Positions 54,420 through 64,000 of a DNA stretch of 64,000 bases are shown piece by piece. Under the pieces are notes generated by a model that worked only from the letters and a program-made list of their open reading frames with translations, searched no databases and had not been told where the DNA came from. Made by a program: the position numbers and the translations under genes. Position 1 is the first letter of the stretch; each line of letters starts with the position of its first letter. Origin of the DNA: Gyrodactylus bullatarudis (taxonomy: Eukaryota > Platyhelminthes > Monogenea > Gyrodactylidea > Gyrodactylidae); assembly GCA_012064415.1 (NCBI GenBank), contig SSNU01000051.1:412461-476460 (forward strand). The letters run 5' to 3'.

Positions 54420-54820
54420 TAGCATAAAATGATAATGAGACAACTTTGGGGCCAAATAATAACGATAACTCCGCATCAGTAGAGGAAAAACTCACCAAGT
54501 AACAACTCTCCTAGCAACAGAACATAAGAAAAGATACTACTCCCAGTCCACAAGAAGAGCATCAAACCCCGGCTGAAAAAGATGTGCTTCGAATTCACCC
54601 GAGCAACAAAAATTTAAAGGGAAGAGTCGAAAAACTATCCCCAAGGGGTCCAAAGGAATAGAACTCTGCCAACTAACCTTCAGTCCGTTTACAAAAAATC
54701 CTCTGATTGGCCCTAACGAACTTCACAGATATCATTGAATAATATTCTGTATAAATATACATTTTGGTGTAGGGTCTGATGAGATCAGAAAATAAAAAGC
54801 TCATATTCAACTAGAATTTA
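54420..54820 (+). pseudogene. PLE tail and terminal repeat with decayed hammerhead
   Basis: 54500-54680 is rich in K/R codons, as in PLE C-terminal tails. It is followed by TGATTGGC and at 54776 CTGATGAG, ATCAG, then AAAATAAAAAGCTCAT. The G of GAAA context is displaced, so the core is degenerate. No motif-level proof for the tail. Confidence 0.4.
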
Positions 54821-55423
54821 TTTTCGTTTTCTACCTACAAAATGCAAGTCAGCGAAATGATGATAAGTTCTTGGAAATTAGGTATCTACACCAAGATAAA
54901 ATATTTTAATTGTCCAAAAGTTCGTTCTTACAGAGTGTTGGTTTTACTGAAATCGAAAGATTATAAATAAAAATCTCCAAATTATCATTGAAAATTGACA
55001 TAATTAAATCATCTTACGTCTGTATCTGATATTTTCTGTTTATTTTGAAATTTGCTTATTAATTTTGAAAAAAAATAACAAAAATATATTATTAAACTTT
55101 GATGGAAAAAGTTGTGCCCACTTAAGAAATTGTGATAAATTGTCAATCATAGACATCTTTTAGAATTAAAATTTGAAAGAAGAACCATATTTATATCTAC
55201 AATGATATATAAAGCCTTTCCTATGCCTTTAATGAGTAAACGAAAGTCCTTGTTTAGGAGAAAATTTTATACCTGAAAACTTGACTTTATTTTATCTTCG
55301 ATTTAGAATCTTTAATAGCTTAAAATTAACCACGATTCTTGATTAATTAGTGTATTCACTTTTTTATGAGATATATGTATGTATTGATATATATGACAAA
55401 AAATTAACATTTATGTAATAAAA
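54821..55423. other. AT-rich stretch; nothing recognised
   Basis: No exon candidate with a good donor and no repeat identified. Confidence 0.35.
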
Positions 55424-55680
55424 TTAATTAAAACTTAGGTCAATATTAGTATTCTCAGACATGGTCATCCAACACTTTTGGTAATTTGTCTTACAAATAT
55501 ATTCAACTTTTTTTTGTAAATAAGAAGAAAGTGATGCCAAAGATTTCACAAATAAGGCCTTTATTTCGGGCATTTTTATCAGTGAGATACATGCCATATA
55601 TATGACGAAAAAATTATAAAACAGAGGATGAAATGTTTTGTTACATTGTAATTGACTCAAACCTGTTACCAGGTGAGCAC
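55424..55680 (-). repeat. PLE terminal repeat, decayed hammerhead (minus)
   Basis: The minus strand has CTGATAAA (55582-55575; box damaged), GCCCGAAA, TAAAGGCCTTATT. The inner edge 55424-55480 matches the arm ends of the palindrome at 56292 (ACTTAGGTCAATATTAG and CATGGTCATCCAA). The 78-residue frame across it is not a gene. Confidence 0.5.
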
Positions 55681-56291
55681 AGTGTAGTTTTTCATATTGT
55701 TTAAATTAAAATTGGTGTTAATTTTTCATAATTATAAGTTCTTAACATTTTCATTATAAAATGTAACTGGATTCAATTTTTGTTAATTTTGCTTATGTTT
55801 TGGCAATTATCGAATACATCAGGGCATTTTTTGGAATAATATGTATGAAGATTGGAAATATATCGTGTATACCGTTACATTTTTTGGAAAAAACAAAACC
55901 AACGCATATATCACCGTAAATTTGCTTACTCGCGTATGTATGCTAACTTACGTTTTTTTTACTTAAAATTCCTTACCTAGTAAGCACTTTTACGTTTTTC
56001 GAATATTTCTATCCCCAGTAAGCATATTTACGGTAATTATGCTTACTTATCGTTAGTATACTAAATTACTTATTTTCAAATTTAAACCCTCAATAGTTTT
56101 ATCATAAGAATCTTCTAGCATAAATAAGACACTTTGTTATCACTCTTAGAGAATGTTAAAAAGTGGATAATCTTAGGGGGTAAACTTGGAACTTCTGTAA
56201 AACAAGATAAAAAATTTGAATTTTTCAAGTAATTGCACTTGATTTCTTGTGAAGTATCAAAAACAGACATTATCCATAATAAAATTTAATT

Positions 56292-56612
56292 AAACTTAGG
56301 TCAATATTAGGATTCTCAGCCATGGTCATCCAAACGTTTCGACGGTGATTGTCTTCACACGCCTTCTTCAGTGGTACGACAAGTTAATCAAAAACAAAAT
56401 ACTATTTATATATTTTCATGATCTCATACCTATCGATTTTGTCCAATCAGATGAGCGAAGAGAAAAATCGATAGGTATGAGATCATGAAAATATATAAAT
56501 AGTATTTTGTTTTTGATTAACTTGTCGTACCACTGAAGAAGGCGTGTGAAGACAATCACCGTCGAAACGTTTGGATGACCATGGCTGAGAATCCTAATAT
56601 TGACCTAAGTTT
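56292..56612. repeat. Perfect 149-bp inverted repeat inside the integrase transposon
   Basis: 56292-56440 is the exact reverse complement of 56464-56612, spacer 23 nt. The right arm contains ACTGAAGAAGGCG ... GTCGAAACGTTTGG, hammerhead-like spacing of CTGAAGA and CGAAAC boxes with a long middle segment. The same arm ends occur at 55424-55480, so the unit is repeated nearby. No ORF of its own. Confidence 0.8.
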
Positions 56613-56639
56613 TAATAAATTTTATTATAAAACTAATTT

Positions 56640-57700
56640 TAGATCATTTTTCACAGACATTATCCATTTTATTACAACATGGTTCATGTACAGGTGGATA
56701 ATAAAACCTCTAACTTTAAAATCTGCGATTGAAGTTCATGACAGCTTAATTCAAATATTTCTTTAAAGAGGAGCCCCTCAAATTCTCCAATCTGACAACG
56801 GGTGAGAATCCAGAAACTCTCTAATTTTAAGTCTCACCAAATGGCCAGAAATGAAATTTTGTCACGAAAAACCTCATTATTCTCAAAGTCAAGGCTCAGT
56901 CGAAAGAGCTAATGGTGAAATCAAGAAGATGCTCAGGAAATAGACCGAAGATAGCAATACAGCACTTTTTGCTTCAGGACTACCATTTGTAGAATACATG
57001 ACAAATGTTTCTAACCGTTCAACAATTTAAAAAAGTCTCTATGAGGCTGTTTTTGGAACTGATCCAAAAGTCGATCTTTCCTTAACAATGAGTTCACAAA
57101 TTTCTAAAAATAATATTCGAAATTGTTGATATCAATTTTAGATCAGGACTTGACCGAAGAAAAAATTATTTTGAGGTCTCAAGTGACGAAGTAGGTGAAT
57201 GTAAGTGAAATTTAACTTAACACATTTTATTTATCATAAAATTCTGTCTTGGTTGAAATTTTAGATCGAAGCATTGTAGATACATACTCAGATACATGAA
57301 AATATTGTCAAGGCTGCCGATAAAATGACCGAAAGATCTGAAAAATCATTCGAAGTTGGAACAAATGTCACCATCAAAATCTTTTAATTCGATAAAGGCC
57401 CATTGGACCATTCAAATCTCATTGGCGTGATATTGAAACGTAATGAGAATAACATGCATGAGATAAGAGTCGACGATGGAAATCTTGCTGGAATATATAG
57501 TTCAAACCAGTTCCAAGTTCTATCAAATAATTTTCTGACCCCGGATGCTATACCAGATAGGAAATTCTCCCTAATAACTGCTGTCAGAAACCAATCTTCG
57601 TCCAACGGACAAGAGTTTGTTAAATGCAATTGTGCCGGTCAGTGTCAATAAAATAAATATCGCTGTTTGAAAAATAATGTAAAATGCAATTCTAGATGCC
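56640..57700 (+). pseudogene. KRBA2/Ginger-like integrase, broken
   Basis: Plus frames read PLTLKSAIEVHDSLIQIFL, GAPQILQSDNG (second catalytic Asp), HYSQSQGSVERANGEIKKML (catalytic Glu in VERANG), PFVEYMTNVSNRST and EAVFGTDPKVDL. An intron at about 57201-57265 (GTAAGT ... TTTTAG) joins to RSIVDTYSD. The C-terminal part has GVILKRNENNMHEIRVDDG, LAGIYSSNQFQV and a Cys tail CNCAGQCQ ... CNSRCH broken by a stop. The order matches animal KRBA2-like integrases. Several stops (for example near 56942 and 57029). Confidence 0.75.
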
Positions 57701-58019
57701 ATAAGAGTCTTTTTTTTGTCGAAATAAATAAAAAAATTAATTTTGTTTTAATAGCCAATAATTCTTATTTATGCTAGAAGATTTTTATGATAAAACTATT
57801 GAGAGTTTAAATTTGAAAATAAGTAATTTAGTATACTAACGATAAGTAAGCATAATTACCGTAAATATGCTTACTGGGGATAGAAATATTCGAATGAATT
57901 TTAAGTAAAAAAAACGTAAGTTAACATACTAACCGTAAGTATGCTTAATTACGTGATTATACAAATTCACGGTGACGTATACACTTGTTGGCAATAACTC
58001 AATTCTTAAATGCCGAAAA

Positions 58020-58290
58020 ATGAGAAGTCAACTGGTATTGATTTCTCTAAATGATGAACAATTTTCAATGATATACTCACATTATTTTATCGATTCTAGA
58101 TAGATTAATTTAACTTTTAGAAATATTAACTTACGTTTTTCTAGTTTAATGACGGATCAGATTCTTTTTCGAACAATGAATTTCACAATAGTTTTATAAA
58201 GAAATATTGCTTGATTTTAAACATGATTTTCAGCCATGTGTGATGAGTTTCATTAGAATATTTAAGGAAAATAATTATAGACTCAACTTA
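58020..58290. other. Flank of the integrase transposon
   Basis: AT-rich; donor-like sites near 58079 and 58136 on the minus strand lead to stop-containing or 6-nt segments and are not called. Confidence 0.3.
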
Positions 58291-58291
58291 C

Positions 58292-58517
58292 ACTACTTCA
58301 CAGTTATTTCTACAGGTTTTATAATAAGAGTACTCAAACATCAATATAAATTTTTTAAATGCTGAAATTTCACTTATTAATTTTGAATAGAAGTGGAAGA
58401 TTGCGAATTTCGCATCCTCGCTAGAAATTAATTCAAATTTGACCACTGGGATTGAGAAAATATGAACTTTTTGGTTATTTTCTTTCGTGTCAAACAAATA
58501 GTAGTGATCGGTTACTG
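58292..58517 (-). CDS. Module exon of a minus-strand modular gene
   Basis: The acceptor on the minus strand (AATACACAG, before 58517) leads in phase 1 to VTDHYYLFDTKENNQKVHI through FELISSEDAKFAIFHFYSKL and SAFKKFILM. It resembles exon K (ASEETFMFQF ... FSYFIKSFKEM) in its last half. A full GTAAGT donor at 58291-58286 gives 226 nt, two short of 228 and out of phase; a GTAGAA donor at 58313 gives 204 nt in phase 1; otherwise it ends at TAA 58290-58288. NAGNAG acceptors allow a one-codon choice. Confidence 0.6.
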
Positions 58518-58754
58518 CTGTGTATTTTTCCTATCTGCTATGGAAATCGATAGAAATTTTGAGCCAAAAATTACAAATTACAAAGATGGCCAAATAATTT
58601 TGAAAATGCGATTCAAAAATTCACCATCCCAATGAAAAAAAATTATTGATATTTTTTCAATTTTGTATCTTTTTTCATCTATTTATACTTATAATATTGC
58701 AAAAAACGAGTCCCTTGACTTTTTTTCATTCAAGTTACTGGAAATTGTACTCAC

Positions 58755-58769
58755 ACAAGATATAAGCTC
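58755..58769 (-). CDS. 15-nt micro-exon (minus)
   Basis: On the minus strand between TTTGTAATCATTAG and GTGAGT, reading AYIL in phase 1. The next upstream exon is 78 nt away. Confidence 0.5.
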
Positions 58770-58847
58770 CTAATGATTACAAATGTGATTTTCTAGTATT
58801 TTTTCAGTCTCGAAAGAATTTAAAGTTGAATATATATTTATACTCAC

Positions 58848-58862
58848 GACTGATTTGCAGTG
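58848..58862 (-). CDS. 15-nt micro-exon (minus)
   Basis: On the minus strand between GATAATTTCATAG and GTGAGT, reading LQIS in phase 1. Same length, phase and donor as the exon at 58755. Confidence 0.5.
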
Positions 58863-59030
58863 CTATGAAATTATCCTTTAATGTCATCTGTGTAAGGTAG
58901 GGTAACGATGGAAAAATATTTTTTATTGGAATAATCCTCACAAGTGCAAATATATATTTCTAAAATAATATTTTGATTCATTTTACAATTTATATTAAAT
59001 TTTCATAAAATTTTCTGTCAGGAAACTCAC

Positions 59031-59042
59031 GATCTGTTATTC
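59031..59042 (-). CDS. 12-nt micro-exon (minus)
   Basis: On the minus strand between AAAATGTTCTCAG and GTGAGT, reading ITD in phase 1. It lies 168 nt upstream of the 58848 exon. Three consecutive GTGAGT donors in this group argue for one gene. Confidence 0.5.
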
Positions 59043-59655
59043 CTGAGAACATTTTTATCAAAAGAAGGATTTTAGGCGTACTTTATATGTTCATCGAGTC
59101 TGTTTTCATGAATACATAGTAGGGAGGAAACGTACTCGTTTTGACTGAAATATTAATCTAATTATGAAATCTTTGAAATTTTTTTTCGAATTTTCTTAAA
59201 CTAAACAACCTCAAAAATGAAATAAATGGATTCGATTAATTTCAACTCATTGGTACGTATTCGACTTTTAAAATTAAGTTTTTAGGTGTATACTTTACTA
59301 AATATCTCTTTAATATATTTCATTAATCATTGCTCAATTACTCTAGTATTACCTTGATTTAAGCAAGATTGAAGAGGAAAAGGGTGAGTTATATATCATT
59401 GCTTTCATCAAAAGACAGAAAAAATCATCAGATTACTAAATATGGTTCGCTAGCATAATTTTCATACCAAAATCATATTATAATTTATAATATAATAATA
59501 TTATTTAGTATAATATATGTTTATAAATCTCTATCCTGACCTTAATGAACAACAGATATCGAGAATCTTAACAACCAACCTATATCAAATTTTCGCTCTA
59601 CTCCGTTCTCAATTCCTCCCAAATGAGAAATCTTTCTTCTGACATGATTACATAT
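59043..59655. other. AT-rich stretch, no supported feature
   Basis: Presumed intron of the minus-strand gene. A plus-strand GTGAGT near 59383 has no convincing acceptor. Confidence 0.3.
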
Positions 59656-59659
59656 GAAA

Positions 59660-59896
59660 TTACAGAAAATTCTTCCCTTCGATACCTAATTGCGTTGCCA
59701 ATTCTTTCTGCTTGCAGAGGTCTGGTTTCAACGTTTTGATGGAATCGGCTTTGCACAAGAGTTGTTCTCTAACTGCTCGGGAAACACATGGATCGGCTTG
59801 GTACAAGATACTGAAATTGGTCACATCAGCAGTGTGACTTGTATTGCAAAGGTGCTCTTGGACCACTGAACCGACGTTATTTTCAAAATAATACAT
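59660..59896 (-). pseudogene. PLE endonuclease-region remnant
   Basis: The minus frame reads NNVGSVVQEHLCNTSHTADV, TNFSILYQADPC, KADSIKTLKPDLCKQKELAT and QLGIEGK. It parallels the 51839 copy: KGSALQEHLKDTNHTADV, NNLSILFQA, NPILCKQNVLATKLGL. The GIY-YIG motif itself is lost upstream. Same PLE family as 51166-52830. Confidence 0.6.
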
Positions 59897-60369
59897 TATA
59901 AGACTTTGAATCCTGAAGATATAGGAAAAAAATTATAAATTTAAATGGTTCTCAGAACAGAGAGAAAAGCTGGTTGAAAAGCTTGTGAAATCAAAGATTA
60001 TCCCTCCAAATCCTCCAAATATTTTTTGAAAGCTTTTCTTGCTCTTGCTTCTTCTGACTTTGACATGACTAAACGATAAAGTGATAAAACACAAAAAATG
60101 ATTTTCCCGAAGCCTGTCAAATTTCTATTTGATTGTTTGTTTTGATTTCGGAGGATTGTAAAAAGTAAATGTTACCAATTCCATAGTTATATTATCTTGA
60201 AACTTTTGATTAAGAAAAAAGACAAACTTGACAAGCCCAGTATGAGATTAGGATATTCTTAAAATTTTAATTATTTTAAGGATATACTATTTTTGTACTG
60301 GTTTTAAGATTATACTAGGATATTTAGAAAAAAACTAATTTTAAGAATACACTGTAAAATATATATACC

Positions 60370-60809
60370 AGCGATTAGACTGTTCACCTTACCGGATTCA
60401 AGAGAGGCAAAAAACAAGTCAGCAAGCAAAGGGCCAATTGGATTTTCCCATTGCGACACCATATATTTGTTTAGCATCCACCAAATCGAAAATCAATATT
60501 TCTCACCGTCATCATGAGAAGTTCCGAGACTAAGTTTGAAGGGATACTGCAAATAGACGGAAATTCATTAAGTTTCTCACCAATAAACTTAACGGTTTCC
60601 CCTAGCGGGACATTAGTAAACAGGGAGTTAACATCGAATGACACCATTTTGGACGATTCAAAATTGATCTCCCGGAGCTTTGATACGAATTCCATCGAGT
60701 ATATATGCAGGAATGACATAATTTTGGCGGTGAAAAGTGATTGTTTAATCTGAGAACTCTTTGGAAGTGGTCTCTTAACAGACTTTTTATGTTTAAAATA
60801 GAAAAACAA
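60370..60809 (-). pseudogene. PLE reverse transcriptase remnant
   Basis: The minus frame carries MEFVSKLREINFESSKMVSF then DVNSLFTNVPLGETVKFI (RT motif with the first catalytic Asp, consensus SFDVxSLFTNVPL), NIDFRFGGC and, after a shift, IYGVAMGK and ADLFFASLESGKV. The YxDD box is absent. It lies 0.6 kb upstream of the endonuclease remnant in the same orientation, so both come from one decayed element. Confidence 0.7.
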
Positions 60810-61550
60810 AAAATTTCAAAAAAAAGAAAAATATGAAATAAAAATATTCTTTAGCATATCTCACAACAGATTCAAGTTACTTCTTGGAGCATTGCTGAGC
60901 TTAGACAAGATTCAAATGCACCAAAAGTTTTTTAGTGAAAACTCAAATAAATTAGCTTCAATTTGATGTCTCTCCCACCTTAATTCGAGCGGTAGAAGTT
61001 TTATTTTATCTTCAGTAGTGTATAAAATGGGAAGATGACTATAACTGAGTGTGGGATTAAAAGGAGTAAAAGTATACTAGAACGTATACTAGCTTGTAAA
61101 ATAGAATAATCTATTTCTTTTTTTTTGATGTCCTATTTCATAGATTAACAATTAATTAGGGGGTGATGAATAATTTCTTCGATAAACTTCGTACTACACA
61201 TTTGTCAATTTTGTTTTAGTATTTTTCATTTTTGTAAATCTGGTCAATCTATTTCGTTTTTTTTATTTTCAATGAATTTTAAACAAAAAGCCGATCATTT
61301 ATACTTCTTCTTAAAATTTCCATATTATTATTAAACTGATGTAAATTGAAATTTTTTTCACTCTACATCGAATTTTTTTGTTGTATTAAGTTGGAAGAAA
61401 GGACAAAGTTGGACTAATTAGTGTCTAAATTAGAAATTTGAAGATATCCTGTGAGCAAATGTTTTAAAGCGAGAGGCCAACATGAAACATGTTGCTTTTT
61501 TCACTATCAGATAATGCAAAATAATAATTCTGATGTGCCTATTTGTGTAA
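60810..61550. other. AT-rich stretch; nothing recognised
   Basis: No motif or repeat found; possibly old PLE 5' region or intron. Confidence 0.3.
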
Positions 61551-61555
61551 AATAG

Positions 61556-61670
61556 CAAGCATGAAGCAGTCGAGGTTAACGAAATGTAATTGTACAACTG
61601 GATGTACGGCTCAATGATGCAAATGTAGAAAGCTGAATATACTTAGAAATTCTGAATGCCAAACAGCAAT
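61556..61670 (+). pseudogene. Cys-rich tail fragment of an integrase-type transposon
   Basis: The plus frame reads LTKCNCTTGCTAQ, a stop, then CKCRKLNILRNSECQ. The CNC..GC....CKCRK......C spacing matches the Cys tail near 57630 (CNCAGQCQ ... CLKNNVKCNSRCH) and KRBA2-like integrases. Only about 30 codons remain; no catalytic core nearby. Confidence 0.35.
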
Positions 61671-62095
61671 AGCTGTAAAAATATATGATGAAAGTTTCTC
61701 CGAATTTCTTGAATAATCATGGAAGAAATATATTTTTGAACCTTTACGACGAAATGCAAAATTAAATTGTGATTCTAAAGAGATGATTCATACATGATGA
61801 CTGAGTTTAATGAAATTATAAGTTCTTTCTAAAAATTATAAAGTCTTTATAAAAATAATAGGTACGGAAATTGCATTCCAACTGTATTTTCATACGGAGC
61901 ATACATCAAGTGTACAAAGAGTAGACAGGAAATGTATGTAAGAAATCAGAAAAATGCCCTCTTCTGATATTTCAGAAATTAGTTTTCGGTCGACAAAGAT
62001 TTGAACAATAAAAGTTTAGTATTATAAAAATGAAATATTTAGGGTATGAGAATGACTTTTAATATCATCAGTCAGTTTTGCAAACGGTGAGAGTA
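61670..62095. other. AT-rich stretch; nothing recognised
   Basis: No exon candidates or element ends noticed. Confidence 0.3.
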
Positions 62096-62097
62096 TT

Positions 62098-62748
62098 TAA
62101 ATAAATAAGAAAGGATGCCGAGAAAATTTTGAGGAATAAGCGCTTTATTTCAGGCATACTCTTCAGCCACTTACATGCCAAATATATAGTAAAAACAAAG
62201 AAAAATATAAATAAATCTGATTGGCTCTCATAATGAACAGGGTTGGAGGGCATTTGCATTGTCTGTCGAGGCGTTCAGATGTAGAAAATAACTCTAACAA
62301 AATTACCAAATACTTCAGTCAACAAAATTGAGAGTGAAATCTATAGTATCCCTGACTTATTACATGTGTTCCAACATTATTATTGTTATCATGATGATCA
62401 ATGTTATATACAATATATACTTTACACAGACCCCATATGTAAAGATTACACTACACTTTAAGTTTATGCCTGACCTTGTAAACTTTCATATCATATATGC
62501 ATGAGAAATGTGACCCACCCTAGGGTGGGTAGTGTCAATCATCTCAAAAGCCAAACAGTTATGACAATGTGATAACTCGACAGACAATGCAAATGCCCTC
62601 CAACCCTGATCATTATGAGAGCCAATCAGATTTATTTATATTTTTCTTTGATTTTACTATTTATTTGGCATGTAAGTGGCTGAAGAGTATGCCTGAAATA
62701 AAGCGCTTATTCCTCAAAATTTTCTCGGCATCCTTTCTTATTTATATA
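62098..62748. repeat. Head-to-head PLE terminal repeats, a hammerhead in each arm
   Basis: 62098-62270 pairs with 62576-62748 (about 171 bp, three mismatches), spacer 305 bp. The left arm on the minus strand has CTGAAGAG (62166-62159) and GAAA (62151-62148); the right arm on the plus strand has CTGAAGAG (62680-62687) and GAAA (62695-62698), both with a 4-bp AU stem III over AGCGC. The spacer has no PLE coding motif, so this is an empty, non-autonomous version of the 42810-46587 layout. The two 63-66 residue ORFs across the arms are by-products. Confidence 0.75.
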
Positions 62749-62879
62749 AAAATGAAAAAGTTACATTGATAATTTTGAAACGTACATATCTAAATTCCTA
62801 CAAAAAGAATGTTAAAATATGTGTATATTAAACTAGTTTTTTCAATTTGAGAGAATTTATATCAATATTAATTACTTAC

Positions 62880-62894
62880 AAATTATATGCAGCG
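62880..62894 (-). CDS. 15-nt micro-exon (minus)
   Basis: On the minus strand between TTATTCTAAATAG and GTAAGT, reading LHII in phase 1. It lies upstream of the 59031 exon, the intron holding PLE debris. Confidence 0.45.
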
Positions 62895-63794
62895 CTATTT
62901 AGAATAAATTGATATTTTTAATAAAAAGTCAAAAAGAAGGATCCCAATCTGTAACCAGCTAAAAAATAACCAACCTCTTAAAACTTTCACACATGACAAC
63001 ATGACTCATCATCACTTTTTACTATGGGTTCATCAAGTGCCTAGCTTTGATGTTATATGATCTCATCATGGGCACATCATATTTGTGTCAATATTGTCCA
63101 TTATAAAATGATATTTTTGAAAATATTGATGTAATATTCTATATCAAAGTTTTCATCAAATAGTTTTATTTCATGGTTATCTCTTGAATTGTTCCAAAGA
63201 TTAGCTTGGTACTTTGACATTTTTACTGCTGATTTATTTAAAATAATGTCCACACTGGTTAATGTGAAAAAAGGAAAGATCTCTAGTCAGTTATTTTTAT
63301 GCAGAACTGAGATCTATCATTACTGCCTGAAATAAATCACTCACTTGACTCCTTGTGTTGAAACATTTTCTCTTGAAAGATATTATAAAAATTTAGTAAT
63401 CAAGTAGATATTGGTTCATCAAGATAAAATTAAATTCTTGAACTCACGCAGCTATGAGTGCATTGAATTCAGTCCTATCAAATTGAAGTAATATTTTAAT
63501 AATATTTGGGATCTCAATATTTTTGTTCTATAATATAACTTTGAACTGATATTTTATATTTTTAAAAATAATTCTTAAGAATAATAGAAAATTAGATAAA
63601 AAATACAGAAATATGTGCTATAGTGATTCTGAAACCATAGTGAGTCTGTAGACCTCCCATTACCAGATTAAGGTCAGGGATGATCTCTTCACCAGCTTAA
63701 AGGAGTCTGTAAAATACCTGGCTAACAATTTTGTCGTATTTTTTAAAGAAAAAAGTAATTAATTTAATGTTTGGATTGTTTAAAAAAAACTTAC
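62895..63794. other. AT-rich stretch with a hammerhead scrap
   Basis: 63323-63350 (TGCCTGAAATAAATCACTC) is the 3' half of a PLE-type core without CTGANGAG. A minus GTGAGT near 63425 follows a frame with a stop and is not called. Confidence 0.35.
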
Positions 63795-63815
63795 CGCAAA
63801 ATTGCATATTGATTT
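63795..63815 (-). CDS. 21-nt micro-exon (minus)
   Basis: On the minus strand between AATTCTATTTTAAG and GTAAGT, reading INMQFC in phase 1. It is the most upstream minus-strand exon seen; earlier exons would lie beyond the window end. Confidence 0.5.
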
Positions 63816-64000
63816 CTTAAAATAGAATTATTAACTGAGTTATATTCGGTTTCAAGTCTTCCATTTTTGTAAAGAAAAGAATAAAGTGATGTCAAGGTTT
63901 GAGCCCTTATCACAAGAATAAGTTAAATATATCTTGAAGATATCTTATATAGAAGCATATATAATAAACTTTTCTCACTTGAAGGTAGCTCTTTAAGATT

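Larger units (their letters stand above)
55865..57985 (+). mobile_element. Integrase-type DNA transposon with long subterminal inverted repeats
   Basis: 56010-56130 is the reverse complement of about 57757-57870 (GCTTACTTATCGTTAGTATA and onward), and shorter blocks rich in GCTTAC/GTAAGC continue to the ends, GTGTATAC (55865 side) and GTATACAC (57978-57985). Inside is a KRBA2-like integrase gene with one intron. TIR-flanked integrase without RT indicates a Ginger-like or related cut-and-paste DNA transposon; the superfamily is inferred. It was later split by the palindrome at 56292-56612. Confidence 0.65.

Noticed and set aside
55424..55660. 78-residue minus ORF with MACISLIKMPEIKALF
   Set aside because: Same translation artefact of a PLE terminal repeat with a decayed hammerhead.
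62068..62769. Two ORFs sharing SQSDLFIFFF and LACKWLKSMPEIKRLF
   Set aside because: Each is a reading of the PLE terminal repeat arm including the ribozyme; not protein coding.
1..64000. CRISPR arrays, bacterial operons, tRNA or rRNA genes
   Set aside because: No regularly spaced direct repeats, no Shine-Dalgarno/ORF organisation and no cloverleaf or rRNA-like segment seen on reading; the window is eukaryotic.

Overview
The window is strongly AT-rich eukaryotic nuclear DNA, almost certainly from an invertebrate animal. The evidence is spliceosomal introns (several only about 55 to 80 nt), metazoan-type transposons, and no operons or prokaryotic features. The transposons include Penelope-like elements (PLEs) with GIY-YIG endonuclease, Tc1/mariner, piggyBac, a Merlin-like remnant, a KRBA2-like integrase transposon, a Gypsy-type retrotransposon and non-LTR retrotransposons. 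I cannot name the species; a small arthropod or other parasitic/herbivorous invertebrate would fit. No tRNA, rRNA, CRISPR array or conserved housekeeping gene was seen.

The non-transposon coding content is unusual. On the + strand from about 0.4 to 48 kb I read a series of small exons with one shared rule: each begins after an AG acceptor and ends before a GT donor in phase 1, so each is symmetric (1-1) and a multiple of 3 nt. Two size classes alternate. The first is module exons of about 75 codons; five of them (1717, 4067, 11065, 18718, 33570) are exactly 228 nt. All are predicted to be beta-rich and to end in an amphipathic helix, with very low identity to each other. The second is micro-exons of 9 to 39 nt. 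Some exons close with a stop, and two long terminal exons (9595-9779 and 47789-47985) end in a hydrophobic segment. A smaller minus-strand gene of the same design (five micro-exons of 12 to 21 nt plus a module exon) runs from about 63.8 to 58.3 kb, and a possible further minus-strand module lies at 49.9 kb. I do not recognise the family. The architecture recalls micro-exon or bicycle-type secreted effector genes of schistosomes and aphids, but the repeated 76-codon module differs from both. The number of separate genes cannot be decided without transcripts.

The introns and flanks are packed with transposons, many folded into long inverted repeats. Region by region: 1.0-1.3 kb hammerhead foldback; 2.1-2.4 kb MITE; 4.5-9.0 kb PLE fragments, a 320-bp-arm foldback and a Merlin-like remnant; 10-10.7 kb hammerhead hairpin and repeat; 14.3-14.8 kb foldback; 19.3-21.9 kb two-way hammerhead palindrome and a LINE inside a TIR-like frame; 22.5-24.6 kb Gypsy fragment and foldback; 26.6 kb piggyBac MITE with TTAA; 29.2-32.1 kb PLE tails and a perfect 180-bp-arm hairpin; 35.3-37.5 kb near-complete Tc1 element; 38.2-39.5 kb decayed piggyBac; 39.9-41.6 kb PLE; 42.8-46.6 kb PLE with inverted terminal repeats containing a LINE and a roughly 0.94 kb segment also found inverted at 28 kb; 48.6-49.3 kb foldback; 51.2-54.8 kb PLE copies; 55.9-58.0 kb integrase-type DNA transposon invaded by a palindrome; 59.7-60.8 kb decayed PLE; 62.1-62.7 kb paired inverted terminal repeats with hammerheads.

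Hammerhead-ribozyme-like cores (CUGANGAG ... GAAA ... UH) occur in at least a dozen places, mostly in PLE terminal repeats and often at the centre of inverted repeats. All splice-site, domain and ribozyme calls were made by eye.
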